Below, one piece after another: positions 1-7,944 of a stretch of DNA of 64,000 bases (positions within the stretch are counted from its first letter, which is position 1; each line of letters opens with the position of its first letter). A model generated the notes under the pieces. That model saw only the letters and a list, made by a program, of their open reading frames with translations. It was not told the origin of the DNA and ran no database searches. The translations under genes and the position numbers were made by a program. The stretch covers positions 62,001 to 126,000 of the forward strand of contig CAVZBR010000004.1 of the NCBI GenBank assembly GCA_963773585.1, given 5' to 3'. This DNA is from CAVXJN01 sp963773585. Its GTDB lineage: Bacteria; Pseudomonadota; Gammaproteobacteria; JASBUN01.

Positions 1-1430
1 AAATCCAGCTCGCGTGCGGCGCGCACGTCGTCGAGGCGCCGTACCGGCATGGTATGTGGCGCAGTATTGACCAGTTGCGGGTTGGTCCTGGCTTCCTCTT
101 CAATCTTGGCCATGGTTTCGACGAAGGCATCGAGCGTATCCTTGTCCTCGGTTTCTGTAGGCTCGATCAGCAGGCATTCCGGCACCAGCAGCGGGAAATA
201 AGTTGTCGGCGCGTGGTATCCATAGTCCAGCAGTCGCTTGGCAAACGACATGGTATTGACGCCCAGTTCCTTCGCCTGCTTCTTCATGGTGACGATGAAT
301 TCGTGTGTCGCCCGACGGTTGGGGTAAGCCAACGTGAAACCTTTTTCTTTCAAACGCACCATCATGTAGTTGGCATTCAAGGTGGAATACTCGGCGACCC
401 GCTTCATGCCATCGCGGCCGAGAATCCGGGCATAGACGTAGGCACGCAACAGCACACCCGCGTTGCCCATGAACGCCGACATGCGACCGATGGTTTGCGG
501 ACAATCCTGCTCGGTGACCCAGCGGTATTGGTCGCCATCGTAATCGACCATCGGCACCGGCAGGAACGGACGCAAGCGTTCACTCACCCCAACAGGTCCC
601 GCACCGGGACCTCCGCCGCCGTGAGGCGTAGAGAACGTCTTGTGCAGGTTCATGTGGATCACATCGAAGCCCATGTCACCCGGGCGCACTTTGCCCAGAA
701 TGGCATTCAGATTCGCGCCGTCGTAATACAGCAGCCCGCCAGCCTCATGTACGACCTTGGCAATGTCACGGATGCGGCGTTCGAACACACCCAGCGTCGA
801 CGGATTGGTGAGCATCAGGCCCGCAGTTTGCGGTCCGACCACACCCTTGAGCGCCTCGAGGTCCACATCGCCATTACGGTCGGTGGGAATTTCGCGCACA
901 TTGTATCCACACATGACCGCCGAGGCCGGATTGGTGCCGTGGGCCGCGTCGGGCACCAGCACTTCGGTGCGGGCGCTGTCGCCGCGGGCGTCATGATAGG
1001 CCCTGATCATGGCCATGCCCGCGAATTCCCCCTGGGCGCCCGCTGCGGGCGTCAGGGACACCGCCTTCATCCCCGTGACGTCTTTCAACATCTCCTGCAG
1101 GTCGTACATGCACGCGAGAAAACCCTGGCCCATGGAAACGGGCGACAGCGGATGCCGGGCTACGAATCCCGGCAACATCGCCAACTTATTGGACGCCCGC
1201 GGGTTGTACTTCATGGTGCACGAACCGAGCGGATAGAAGTGAGTGTCGATGGAAAAATTTTTCTGCGACAGGCGAGTGTAATGGCGGACCGTCTGTAATT
1301 CGGACGTCTCCGGCAATAGCGGCGGCTCACGCCGACGAAACGATTCCGGAATATCCGAGATATCGGCGTCCTGATGCGGAATCTGGGCGTAGTTGGAGCG
1401 GCCCGCCTTGGAGAGTTCAAAGATCAGCAT
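1..1430 (-). CDS. gcvPB: Glycine dehydrogenase (decarboxylating) subunit 2, partial at window edge
   Basis: This is the second subunit of the split P-protein of the glycine cleavage system. With GcvPA it decarboxylates glycine on PLP and passes the aminomethyl group to the lipoyl arm of GcvH in the cytoplasm. About 476 codons read without interruption and the gene runs off the left edge, so only the extreme C-terminus is missing. The PLP-binding lysine lies in NLHKTFSTPHGGGGPG, near residue 264. The start is the ATG at 1430, giving the usual N-terminus MLIFELSKAGRSNY. It follows the damaged tpx gene closely and should be the last gene of the riboswitch-controlled gcvT operon. The family assignment is certain. 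Confidence 0.96.
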   Translation of the reverse strand, partial: MLIFELSKAGRSNYAQIPHQDADISDIPESFRRREPPLLPETSELQTVRHYTRLSQKNFSIDTHFYPLGSCTMKYNPRASNKLAMLPGFVARHPLSPVSMGQGFLACMYDLQEMLKDVTGMKAVSLTPAAGAQGEFAGMAMIRAYHDARGDSARTEVLVPDAAHGTNPASAVMCGYNVREIPTDRNGDVDLEALKGVVGPQTAGLMLTNPSTLGVFERRIRDIAKVVHEAGGLLYYDGANLNAILGKVRPGDMGFDVIHMNLHKTFSTPHGGGGPGAGPVGVSERLRPFLPVPMVDYDGDQYRWVTEQDCPQTIGRMSAFMGNAGVLLRAYVYARILGRDGMKRVAEYSTLNANYMMVRLKEKGFTLAYPNRRATHEFIVTMKKQAKELGVNTMSFAKRLLDYGYHAPTTYFPLLVPECLLIEPTETEDKDTLDAFVETMAKIEEEARTNPQLVNTAPHTMPVRRLDDVRAARELD

Positions 1431-1478
1431 AGGGTTTCCAATCGGCACGAAGATGACGGTCTGCGTGCAAGTCGTCGG

Positions 1479-1982
1479 CTACTTCAAGCGCCGCAAGAGC
1501 GCTTTCATAGTCGGGCTCTTGGCCGATTTCCGGGACCATTTCGGCGTGTACGACTTTGTCGTTTTCATCCAGCACCACCACCGCTCGGGACGTAATGCCG
1601 GCAAGCGGGCCGTCGGTAATCAGCACGCCGTAGTCGTTCGGCGAAATTCCGCGAGCGCATCATCGCCAAGGGGATGACATTGTCGAGGTTTTCGCCGGTG
1701 CAAAAGCGGCTCATTGCAAACGGCAGATCCGCGGATATGATCAACATCACGACTCCGTCGTTACTCTTGGCGGCCTCGTTGAATTTCTTGGTCGAGGTGG
1801 CGCACACCGGCGTATCCAGGCTCGGCACGATGTTGAGCAGCTTTTTCTTACCCTTGTAGTCCTGCAGGCTGCGGTCGTGCAAATCAGCGTCGACGAGTGT
1901 GAAATCCGGCGCCGAGGAACCCGACGGACGGCAGATCGCCGGAAGTGTGGATTTCATTTCCCTTCAGAGTGATAGTCGCCAT
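1479..1982 (-). pseudogene. tpx: Thiol peroxidase (Tpx) with three single-base insertions
   Basis: Atypical 2-Cys peroxiredoxin that would reduce hydroperoxides with thioredoxin. The gene begins at ATG 1982 behind a good ribosome site (GAAGGAG) and reads MATITLKGNEIHTSGDLPSVG. One extra base near 1917-1922 then shifts the frame. The middle reads SSAPDFTLVDADL, the peroxidatic-Cys motif DTPVCATSTKKFN and the resolving-Cys motif SRFC. A second extra base near 1634-1638 shifts to the frame of ITDGPLAGITSRAVVVLDEND. A third near 1488 hides the normal LK-stop ending at 1479-1481. Removing one base at each place gives a 166-residue protein, the normal Tpx length. Both cysteines and nearly every codon are well kept, so this is either a very recent pseudogene or sequence error. 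Confidence 0.85.
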
Positions 1983-3475
1983 AACTTTGCTCCTTCGCTG
2001 TTATTCGCAATTGCTGAACGAGGCTGGCCGCTGATGCCGCGCCCCGCCTTCTTTGTGAGCGTCGCCGGTGTTCGGCAACTCCGTTTCACATCTGTGACCG
2101 GACTCTTGAATGCGCGATTCTCGTCCAGTAGCTGTCCGAGCAGATCGGTATAGGCGTCGATATCCTGTTCGGTCTTGGTTTCGGTGGCGCAGACCAACAA
2201 ACAGTTTTCCAGTTCCGGGTAGTCGTCTTCCAGCGGATAGCCGCCGAGTATGTTACGTCCATTCAATGAACGCATGATGTCCTGCAGCGGGGTTTCGAAG
2301 CGCAACACGGTTTCATGGAAAACGGGCCGCTCGAACACCGTGCTTACACCGTCCAGTTCGCACATTTTGCGTACCAGCAGGCGCGTTTTCGAATGGCTCG
2401 CGGCGGCCATTTTCTCCAACCCGACAGCCCCCACCAGCGCCATGAAAATGGTCGACGCCGTGACCATCAAGCCCTGGTTGGTACAGATGTTGGAAGTCGC
2501 CTTGGAGCGGCGAATATGCTGTTCCCGTGCCTGCAGTGTCAGGGCGAAACCCTGCTTGCCTTCGACGTCGACGGTGCGCCCGATGATGCGACCGGGCATC
2601 TGCCGGACATAGGCCTGTTTGCAGCACAGGAACCCGTAGTAAGGGCCGCCGGAAGACAGCGGAATGCCCAGCGGCTGGCCTTCGCCACAAGCGATGTCGG
2701 CGCCGTCCGCACCCCACTGGCCGGGTGGGTTCAGCAACGCCAGGCTGAGGGGATTGACCACGCCGATGACCAGGCCACCGTGCTGATGTGCCCAGTCGGT
2801 CAGGGCATCCACATCTTCCAGCACGCCGAAAAAATTCGGCTGTGGAATCACCAATGCCGCGAAGTCTCCGGGATCGCCGGGCAGGGACTCGGGATCGATA
2901 AAACCTGCCGTTCGATCGTAATCGAGTTCTTCGAGAATCAGGCCCTGATTGCCAACCAGCGTTTTCACCGTGCGCCGATAGGCCGGATGTACGGTACGTG
3001 GAATAAGAATGCGCTTCGACTTCGACTTCCGATTCGCACGTACCCCCATCAGCACTGCTTCGGCAAGAGCCGACGCGCCGTCGTATAGCGAGGCGTTGGA
3101 CACATCCATGGCGTTCAAACCGGCCATCATGGTCTGAAACTCGTACAGCAACTGTAACGTGCCCTGACTCGCTTCGGCCTGGTACGGCGTATAAGCGGTA
3201 TAGAACTCGCCGCGAGTGGCCACCTCCCAAACCGCCGCCGGAATATGGTGTTCATATGCGCCCGCACCGAGGAAGCACAGCGGCCGCCCATCGAGCTCGG
3301 CGCGCTGCGACATCAACCGGGTCACTTCCATTTCGGACAACCCTTCCGGAATCTGCTCGAGTTTGCCGGTCCGCAATTCCGGCGGAATTTCATCGAACAG
3401 GTCATCTATGGAAGCCACACCGATGGCCTCGAGCATTTCCTTAACCTCGGTTTCGGTGTGCGGTACAAACGGCAT
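1964..3475 (-). CDS. gcvPA: Glycine dehydrogenase (decarboxylating) subunit 1
   Basis: First subunit of the split P-protein; it pairs with GcvPB to decarboxylate glycine. The start is ATG 3475, giving MPFVPHTETEVKEML, the normal family N-terminus. The same frame stays open further upstream only by reading gcvH out of frame. Recognisable blocks include LCFLGAGAYEHHIP, YTPYQAEASQGTLQ and ARGEFYTAYT. The product is 503 residues, but the family is usually about 450. The last 50 or so residues (after LLDENRAF) look non-homologous and run over the ribosome-binding site and first 19 bases of tpx, so the true stop may have been lost by a mutation or an indel near 2085-2100. It sits between gcvH and tpx in the gcv operon. 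Confidence 0.93.
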   Translation of the reverse strand: MPFVPHTETEVKEMLEAIGVASIDDLFDEIPPELRTGKLEQIPEGLSEMEVTRLMSQRAELDGRPLCFLGAGAYEHHIPAAVWEVATRGEFYTAYTPYQAEASQGTLQLLYEFQTMMAGLNAMDVSNASLYDGASALAEAVLMGVRANRKSKSKRILIPRTVHPAYRRTVKTLVGNQGLILEELDYDRTAGFIDPESLPGDPGDFAALVIPQPNFFGVLEDVDALTDWAHQHGGLVIGVVNPLSLALLNPPGQWGADGADIACGEGQPLGIPLSSGGPYYGFLCCKQAYVRQMPGRIIGRTVDVEGKQGFALTLQAREQHIRRSKATSNICTNQGLMVTASTIFMALVGAVGLEKMAAASHSKTRLLVRKMCELDGVSTVFERPVFHETVLRFETPLQDIMRSLNGRNILGGYPLEDDYPELENCLLVCATETKTEQDIDAYTDLLGQLLDENRAFKSPVTDVKRSCRTPATLTKKAGRGISGQPRSAIANNSEGAKLWRLSL

Positions 3476-3534
3476 GTTCAGATCCTCTGCAAAGCGCCCG
3501 GCGTCAAGCCTGCAGCGCTGCGAATACGTGTGTC

Positions 3535-3930
3535 TCAGTGCTCTTCGGACTTCAGGAGCGCCTCGTAGGCCTCGGCATCCATCAACTGATCGAGTTCGTC
3601 GCGTGCGGTCGGGGCGAGTTTCATCAGCCAGCCGTCGCCATAGGGATCGGAGTTCACCGTCTCCGGGCTGTCGGCCAGCGCGGCGTTCGCGGCCGTCACT
3701 TGTCCGCTCACCGGGCTGTAGACGTCGGAGGCCGCCTTGACCGATTCCACCACAGCGCACGCCTCTCCCGCCTCCAGGCTTCGGCCCACGTCGGGCACCT
3801 CGACGTATACCATGTCGCCTAGCAGGTCCTGGGCATGTTCGGTGATGCCGATCACTACGGCGCCATCGCCTTCGATCCGCACCCACTCATGGCTTTTGGT
3901 GTATTTGAGATCCCCTGGCACGTTGCTCAT
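3535..3930 (-). CDS. gcvH: Glycine cleavage system H protein
   Basis: Small lipoyl carrier that shuttles the aminomethyl group between the P, T and L proteins. It has 131 residues, the normal length, beginning MSNVPGDLKYTKSHEWV. The lipoyl-lysine site is in CAVVESVKAASDVYSP, around residue 66, and the usual GITEHAQDLLGDMVYVE precedes it. It lies 41 bases after gcvT and 59 bases before gcvPA on the same strand, as expected for one transcript under the upstream glycine riboswitch. No oddities. Confidence 0.97.
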   Translation of the reverse strand: MSNVPGDLKYTKSHEWVRIEGDGAVVIGITEHAQDLLGDMVYVEVPDVGRSLEAGEACAVVESVKAASDVYSPVSGQVTAANAALADSPETVNSDPYGDGWLMKLAPTARDELDQLMDAEAYEALLKSEEH

Positions 3931-3971
3931 TACGATTCCTCTTCGGTTTTAGACAGGATGCAGATCGTGCT

Positions 3972-5063
3972 TCACGCGCTTTCTGCGAGACAGGACTTGC
4001 CATTGCGCACGAACGGCGGCTTGACCTCTCGCAGCGGTATGCGTTTGCCGCGAATTTCCACTTCGCAGCGACTGCCGGCATCGACCGGCACGCGGGCCAA
4101 AGCGATGGCGCGGCCCAAAGTAGGCGAAAAACTGCCGCTGGTGATTTCGCCCTCGGTACCGTCGACGATCACACGCTGGTGATTGCGCAACACGCCGCGT
4201 TCCTCGAGCAGCAAACCGACGAACTTGCGTGACACGCCCTCGCGGCGCTGACGCTCCAGCGCCACGCGCCCAATGAAATCCCGCTCCGCGGGCTCCCAGG
4301 CGACGGTCCACTCGAGTCCGGACTCCAGCGGCGAGGTGGTTTCATCGAGGTCGGTTCCATACAGGTTCATTCCTGCCTCCAGACGCAGCGTGTCGCGCGC
4401 GCCGAGGCCGATGGGCGCCACGCCCTGACGATGCAGGTCTTGCCACAGCATCGCCGCATCGTCGTTGGGCAGCATGATCTCGAAGCCGTCCTCGCCCGTA
4501 TAACCGGTCCGCGCGATGAACAGGCCGGCGAATTCTCCGGCGCTGAAAGGCTTCAGGTCTTCGACCCCGGCCGCGCTGTCACCTAATACGGCACACAGAC
4601 GCGTTTGGGCATTCGGCCCTTGCACGGCGATCATGGCGAGATCTACACGCTCCGTTGCGCTGACTTGAAATTGGTCCGCATGCGCGTAGATCCAAGCCAG
4701 GTCCTTGTCGCGGGTGGCGGCGTTGACCACCATGCGGAACCAGTCCTCACGCATGTAATAAACAATCAGGTCATCGATGACCCCGCCGTCTTCATTCAAC
4801 ATGCAGCTGTAGAGGGCATCGCCCGAACGAGTAAGACGCGCGACATCGTTGGCCAGCAGATAACTCAGAAACGGCCGGACGGTGTCTCCCTGCAAGTCCA
4901 ATACCGTCATATGCGAAACGTCGAACATGCCGGCGTCGCGGCGCACCTGATGGTGCTCCTGCAATTGTGAACCGTAGTGGATCGGCATGTCCCAGCCGGA
5001 GAAATCCACCATTTTTGCACCCATGGCGAGGTGCTGATCGTACAGAGGCGTGCGCTGACCCAT
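3972..5063 (-). CDS. gcvT: Aminomethyltransferase (glycine cleavage T protein)
   Basis: Transfers the methylene group from aminomethyl-lipoyl GcvH to tetrahydrofolate, releasing ammonia and giving 5,10-methylene-THF, the substrate of MetF encoded near 60 kb. 363 residues. The start is ATG 5063 (MGQRTPLYDQHLAMGAKMVD), matching the family N-terminus; the frame is open further upstream but that stretch is riboswitch. Typical motifs are FSGWDMPIHYGS, FDVSHMTVLDL and ARTGYTGEDGFEI. First gene of the gcv operon, with a short leader that holds an intrinsic terminator and the tandem glycine aptamers. Confidence 0.97.
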   Translation of the reverse strand: MGQRTPLYDQHLAMGAKMVDFSGWDMPIHYGSQLQEHHQVRRDAGMFDVSHMTVLDLQGDTVRPFLSYLLANDVARLTRSGDALYSCMLNEDGGVIDDLIVYYMREDWFRMVVNAATRDKDLAWIYAHADQFQVSATERVDLAMIAVQGPNAQTRLCAVLGDSAAGVEDLKPFSAGEFAGLFIARTGYTGEDGFEIMLPNDDAAMLWQDLHRQGVAPIGLGARDTLRLEAGMNLYGTDLDETTSPLESGLEWTVAWEPAERDFIGRVALERQRREGVSRKFVGLLLEERGVLRNHQRVIVDGTEGEITSGSFSPTLGRAIALARVPVDAGSRCEVEIRGKRIPLREVKPPFVRNGKSCLAESA

Positions 5064-5097
5064 AACATCCCTTTGCTGGTTACCGTGTCCCAAAACG

Positions 5098-5134
5098 AAA
5101 AAGGCGGCGGCCGACCCGAAGATCAACCGCCGCC
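5098..5134 (-). terminator. Intrinsic terminator between glycine riboswitch and gcvT
   Basis: On the minus strand GGCGGCGG (5134-5127) pairs perfectly with CCGCCGCC (5110-5103), followed at once by five T (5102-5098). The 5' arm starts inside the end of the second glycine aptamer, so ligand binding can plausibly stop the hairpin from forming. This makes it the likely expression platform: glycine would allow read-through into gcvT. Confidence 0.8.
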
Positions 5135-5332
5135 CCTCTGTCCCGTAACCTGAGAGATTGGGCCGCGAAACCATGTCGCGACACCCTGCCCCTTCGGTGG
5201 ATCGCCAGGCCCTTTGTGGACCGGCGTATCGCTCTCCAGAGTCAACACATTCCCGCGGTCCATTTGCCTGAGCGTTTCCGGGCGGAGTTGCGCCTTCGGC
5301 GCCGCGCGCCAATGGCGCGAGGTCTCTCCCGC
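5130..5332 (-). promoter_or_regulatory. Tandem glycine riboswitch (two gcvT-motif aptamers)
   Basis: Two consecutive aptamers with the conserved glycine-riboswitch signatures on the minus strand. Aptamer 1 runs from GGGAGAGACC (about 5330) through GCGCCGAAGGCGC to CGCTCAGGCAAA. Aptamer 2 runs from CTCTGGAGAGCG through CACCGAAGGGGCAGGG to ATCTCTCAGGTTACGGGAC. The tandem form normally senses glycine and turns on glycine breakdown. Its place directly before gcvT and the overlapping terminator fit that. Confidence 0.95.
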
Positions 5333-5464
5333 GGGATCGAATGTTGAACGCGGCATGATAGCGCCGTCCCCAGGGGATTCCAAGTCCAAACCACGCGTGC
5401 AACGTGGCTATGAAGGGGCCGGGTTCGGTAAACGCGCGAGGGCGATCAAAGGCTTAGGAGAGGT

Positions 5465-6724
5465 TCAGTGGTCGGTCGAGTCCGGTTCCGGAGCAAGCTT
5501 CAACGCCCGTACCACGCGCCCGATACTCAAGCCCTGAACCAATATGGAGAAGGTCACTATTATATAGGTGGCCGTCAGGATGACGCCCCGTTGCGGCGTG
5601 TCTGGCAGGGACAACGCCAACGCCACCGATATCCCGCCACGCAGGCCGCCCCAGGTCAACAACCGTACGGCACCCGGTGAAAAGCTGCGCATGCGGGTGA
5701 GCAGCTGCACCGGCAGACCCACCGACACGAAACGTGCGAACAAGACTATCGGGATCGCCAGCAGTCCGGCAGCCAAGTAACGCAGCTCGAAGGTGAGCGC
5801 GAGCACCTCCAAGCCGATGAGCACGAACAGCACGGCGTTGAGAATCTCGTCCACCAATTCCCAGAACCGATCCAAGTGCTCGCAGGTGGTCGGCGACATC
5901 GCGAACGAGCGCCCATGATTGCCGATCAGCAGACCGGCAACGACGATGGCGATGGGCGCCGAAACATGCAGCGCCTCGGCCGACGCATAACCGCCGGTGA
6001 CCAAGGCCAGCGATAGCAGCACTTCCACCTGATAGTCGTCCACCGAGCGCAACATCCAGAATGCCAGGAAACCGATCGCGAGGCCGAACAACACGCCGCC
6101 CAGGACCTCGTGCACGAAAAGTTGCGCCACCGAGCTCCAAGCGAGGGTTTGTTCGCCGCTCGCAATGCCCAGCAGCACCAGGAATACCACTACGCCGACG
6201 CCGTCGTTGAACAGCGATTCGCCGGTAATCTTGACCTCCATCGACTTCGGCGCACCGGCTTGTTTCAAGATGCCAAGCACGGCGATGGGATCGGTAGGCG
6301 AAATCAGCGCGCCGAACAACAGGCAATAGATGAACGGCAGCGCCAGTCCCAGCCAGTCGAGCAGCCACCAAGTCATCACCCCGACGACGAACGTCGACAC
6401 CAATACGCCGCCGGTGGCCAACGATGCAATCAGCCAGCGCTGACGCGCCAGGTCGTTGAGATTTACATGCAACGCCCCGGCAAAGAGCAGAAAACCCAGC
6501 AGTCCGTGCAACAGTGTGGCATCGAAGTCCACTCGCTCCAACAACGTCGCCGCCTGCTTGTGCGCATCCGGGACCCAGTAACCGGCCATCACCAGCGCCA
6601 GTGACATGAGCAGGGAAATCAGCATCAGGCCAATGGTGGTCGGCAGCCCGAGGAAGCGGTGATTCACATAACTGAAAACCGCGGCCAACGTGACCAGGAT
6701 GGCCATGAGGTCAAACAGACTCAT
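5465..6724 (-). CDS. CPA1-family Na+/H+ antiporter (NhaP-like)
   Basis: Inner-membrane cation/proton antiporter of 419 residues with about twelve hydrophobic segments, starting MSLFDLMAILVTLAAVFSYVN. The core motifs of the CPA1 family are present: ALISPTDPIAVLGIL and GESLFNDGVGVVVF, whose Asp-Pro and Asn-Asp residues belong to the ion path. Likely role is pH and sodium balance; the exact ion is not shown by the sequence. Its ATG overlaps the stop of ubiI (ATGA at 6724-6721), so it is translationally coupled to the ubiquinone operon, which is not its place in E. coli, where gcvT follows visC directly. Confidence 0.92.
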   Translation of the reverse strand: MSLFDLMAILVTLAAVFSYVNHRFLGLPTTIGLMLISLLMSLALVMAGYWVPDAHKQAATLLERVDFDATLLHGLLGFLLFAGALHVNLNDLARQRWLIASLATGGVLVSTFVVGVMTWWLLDWLGLALPFIYCLLFGALISPTDPIAVLGILKQAGAPKSMEVKITGESLFNDGVGVVVFLVLLGIASGEQTLAWSSVAQLFVHEVLGGVLFGLAIGFLAFWMLRSVDDYQVEVLLSLALVTGGYASAEALHVSAPIAIVVAGLLIGNHGRSFAMSPTTCEHLDRFWELVDEILNAVLFVLIGLEVLALTFELRYLAAGLLAIPIVLFARFVSVGLPVQLLTRMRSFSPGAVRLLTWGGLRGGISVALALSLPDTPQRGVILTATYIIVTFSILVQGLSIGRVVRALKLAPEPDSTDH

Positions 6725-7944
6725 CGAACCCCGATGTTGTTGCGCGCCAATGGCGGAAGGTCACCGCTCAGGCCCATGGCGTGTTGGATGATGGTGCGTT
6801 TGAGCGGCGTTGCACGATCGAATACGCCGAGGCCGAGGTTGCGCAACAATCGAATCGGTGCGGCCTGGGTACCGAACAGTCGCTTGAATCCGTCCATCAC
6901 CGCCATGGTCGCCAGATTATCGCCTTTGCGCCAACGCTCGTAGCGGCGCAGTAGCGCGAATTCGCCCGGATCGCGGCCTCCGGATCGTCCTTTTTCGAGT
7001 ACCTCGGCCAGTGCAGCCGCATCCAACAGGCCGAGGTTGACACCCTGACCGGCCAACGGATGAATGCTATGCGCGGCATCACCCAGCAGAGCCACGCGCG
7101 GTCGCACATATTCGGTGGTATGTTGCAGCCGAAGTGGGAACTGAGCCCGCGGACCGCATTCCAGGATCGGTCCGAGGCGCGAATCGAACGCCGTTTCGAG
7201 TTTGCTCCGGAACTGGGCTTCGTCCATCTCCACCAACGCCGCCGCTTGATCCGGGCTGTTGGTCCATACGATCGAGCACCAACCGTTCGCCAGCGGCAAG
7301 AAAGCAAGCGGGCCGCCGGGGAGAAAGCGCTGCCACGCCGTCTCCTGGTGAAACTGTTGCGGGCGTACCGCAGCAACCACCCCGCATTGATCGTAGCGCC
7401 AACCGCGGGTCGCGATGCCGCTGAGTTTGCGCACGGTCGATCCCACCCCGTCCGCACCCACCACCAGCCCGGCATGCAGGATGGTGCCGTCGGCCAATAC
7501 CACCCGGACGCCGTCATGTTCGACATGCAACTGGTCCAGCACAGCCGGTATTCGCAGATCCGCATTGGCAAACGTGCCCAGGCGTTGGTGCAAAGCGGAC
7601 TGGATCACGCGATTCTCAACGATATGCCCGAGCGTGTCCTCGGCAACATCGGCGGCGTCGAAGTGAATCGACTGATTGCCGCCCGCATCCCAGACATGCA
7701 TCTGCCGGAAGGGACTCACCCGCACCCGCTCCATCTCGGGCCACACACCCAACGACTGGAAAATCCTTTGGGACGCACGTGTGATAGCCGACACGCGCAA
7801 GTCATATTGCGCTTGCTCCGAATCGGCTGCGACAGGCGCGGGATCGATGAGCGCAACACGGAAATCGCTTTGTGCGAGTGCACATCCCAGCGTCGCACCG
7901 ACCATACCGGCACCCACGACAATGACATCGTAGCGTTCACTCAT
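6721..7944 (-). CDS. ubiI: FAD-dependent ubiquinone hydroxylase, UbiI/VisC type
   Basis: Flavin monooxygenase of the UbiH/UbiF/UbiI family, probably the C5 hydroxylase of ubiquinone synthesis. 407 residues from ATG 7944 (MSERYDVIVVGAGMVGATLG, the FAD-binding Rossmann motif). Other flavin motifs are LVVGADGVGSTVRKL and LLGDAAHSIHPLAGQGVNLG followed by LLDAAAL, which fits UbiI/VisC better than UbiF. It overlaps the stop of ubiH by ATGA and the start of the antiporter in the same way. Order ygfB-pepP-ubiH-ubiI equals the E. coli ygfB-pepP-ubiH-visC operon, which supports the name. UbiF is the main alternative. Confidence 0.85.
   Translation of the reverse strand: MSERYDVIVVGAGMVGATLGCALAQSDFRVALIDPAPVAADSEQAQYDLRVSAITRASQRIFQSLGVWPEMERVRVSPFRQMHVWDAGGNQSIHFDAADVAEDTLGHIVENRVIQSALHQRLGTFANADLRIPAVLDQLHVEHDGVRVVLADGTILHAGLVVGADGVGSTVRKLSGIATRGWRYDQCGVVAAVRPQQFHQETAWQRFLPGGPLAFLPLANGWCSIVWTNSPDQAAALVEMDEAQFRSKLETAFDSRLGPILECGPRAQFPLRLQHTTEYVRPRVALLGDAAHSIHPLAGQGVNLGLLDAAALAEVLEKGRSGGRDPGEFALLRRYERWRKGDNLATMAVMDGFKRLFGTQAAPIRLLRNLGLGVFDRATPLKRTIIQHAMGLSGDLPPLARNNIGVR

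Noticed and set aside
54..1298. Long plus-strand frame opposite gcvPB
   Set aside because: His/Arg-rich antisense shadow of a well conserved gene; same for long plus frames opposite ubiI/ubiH (8007-9551), the big oxidoreductase (19243-20490) and trpD (36093-37601).
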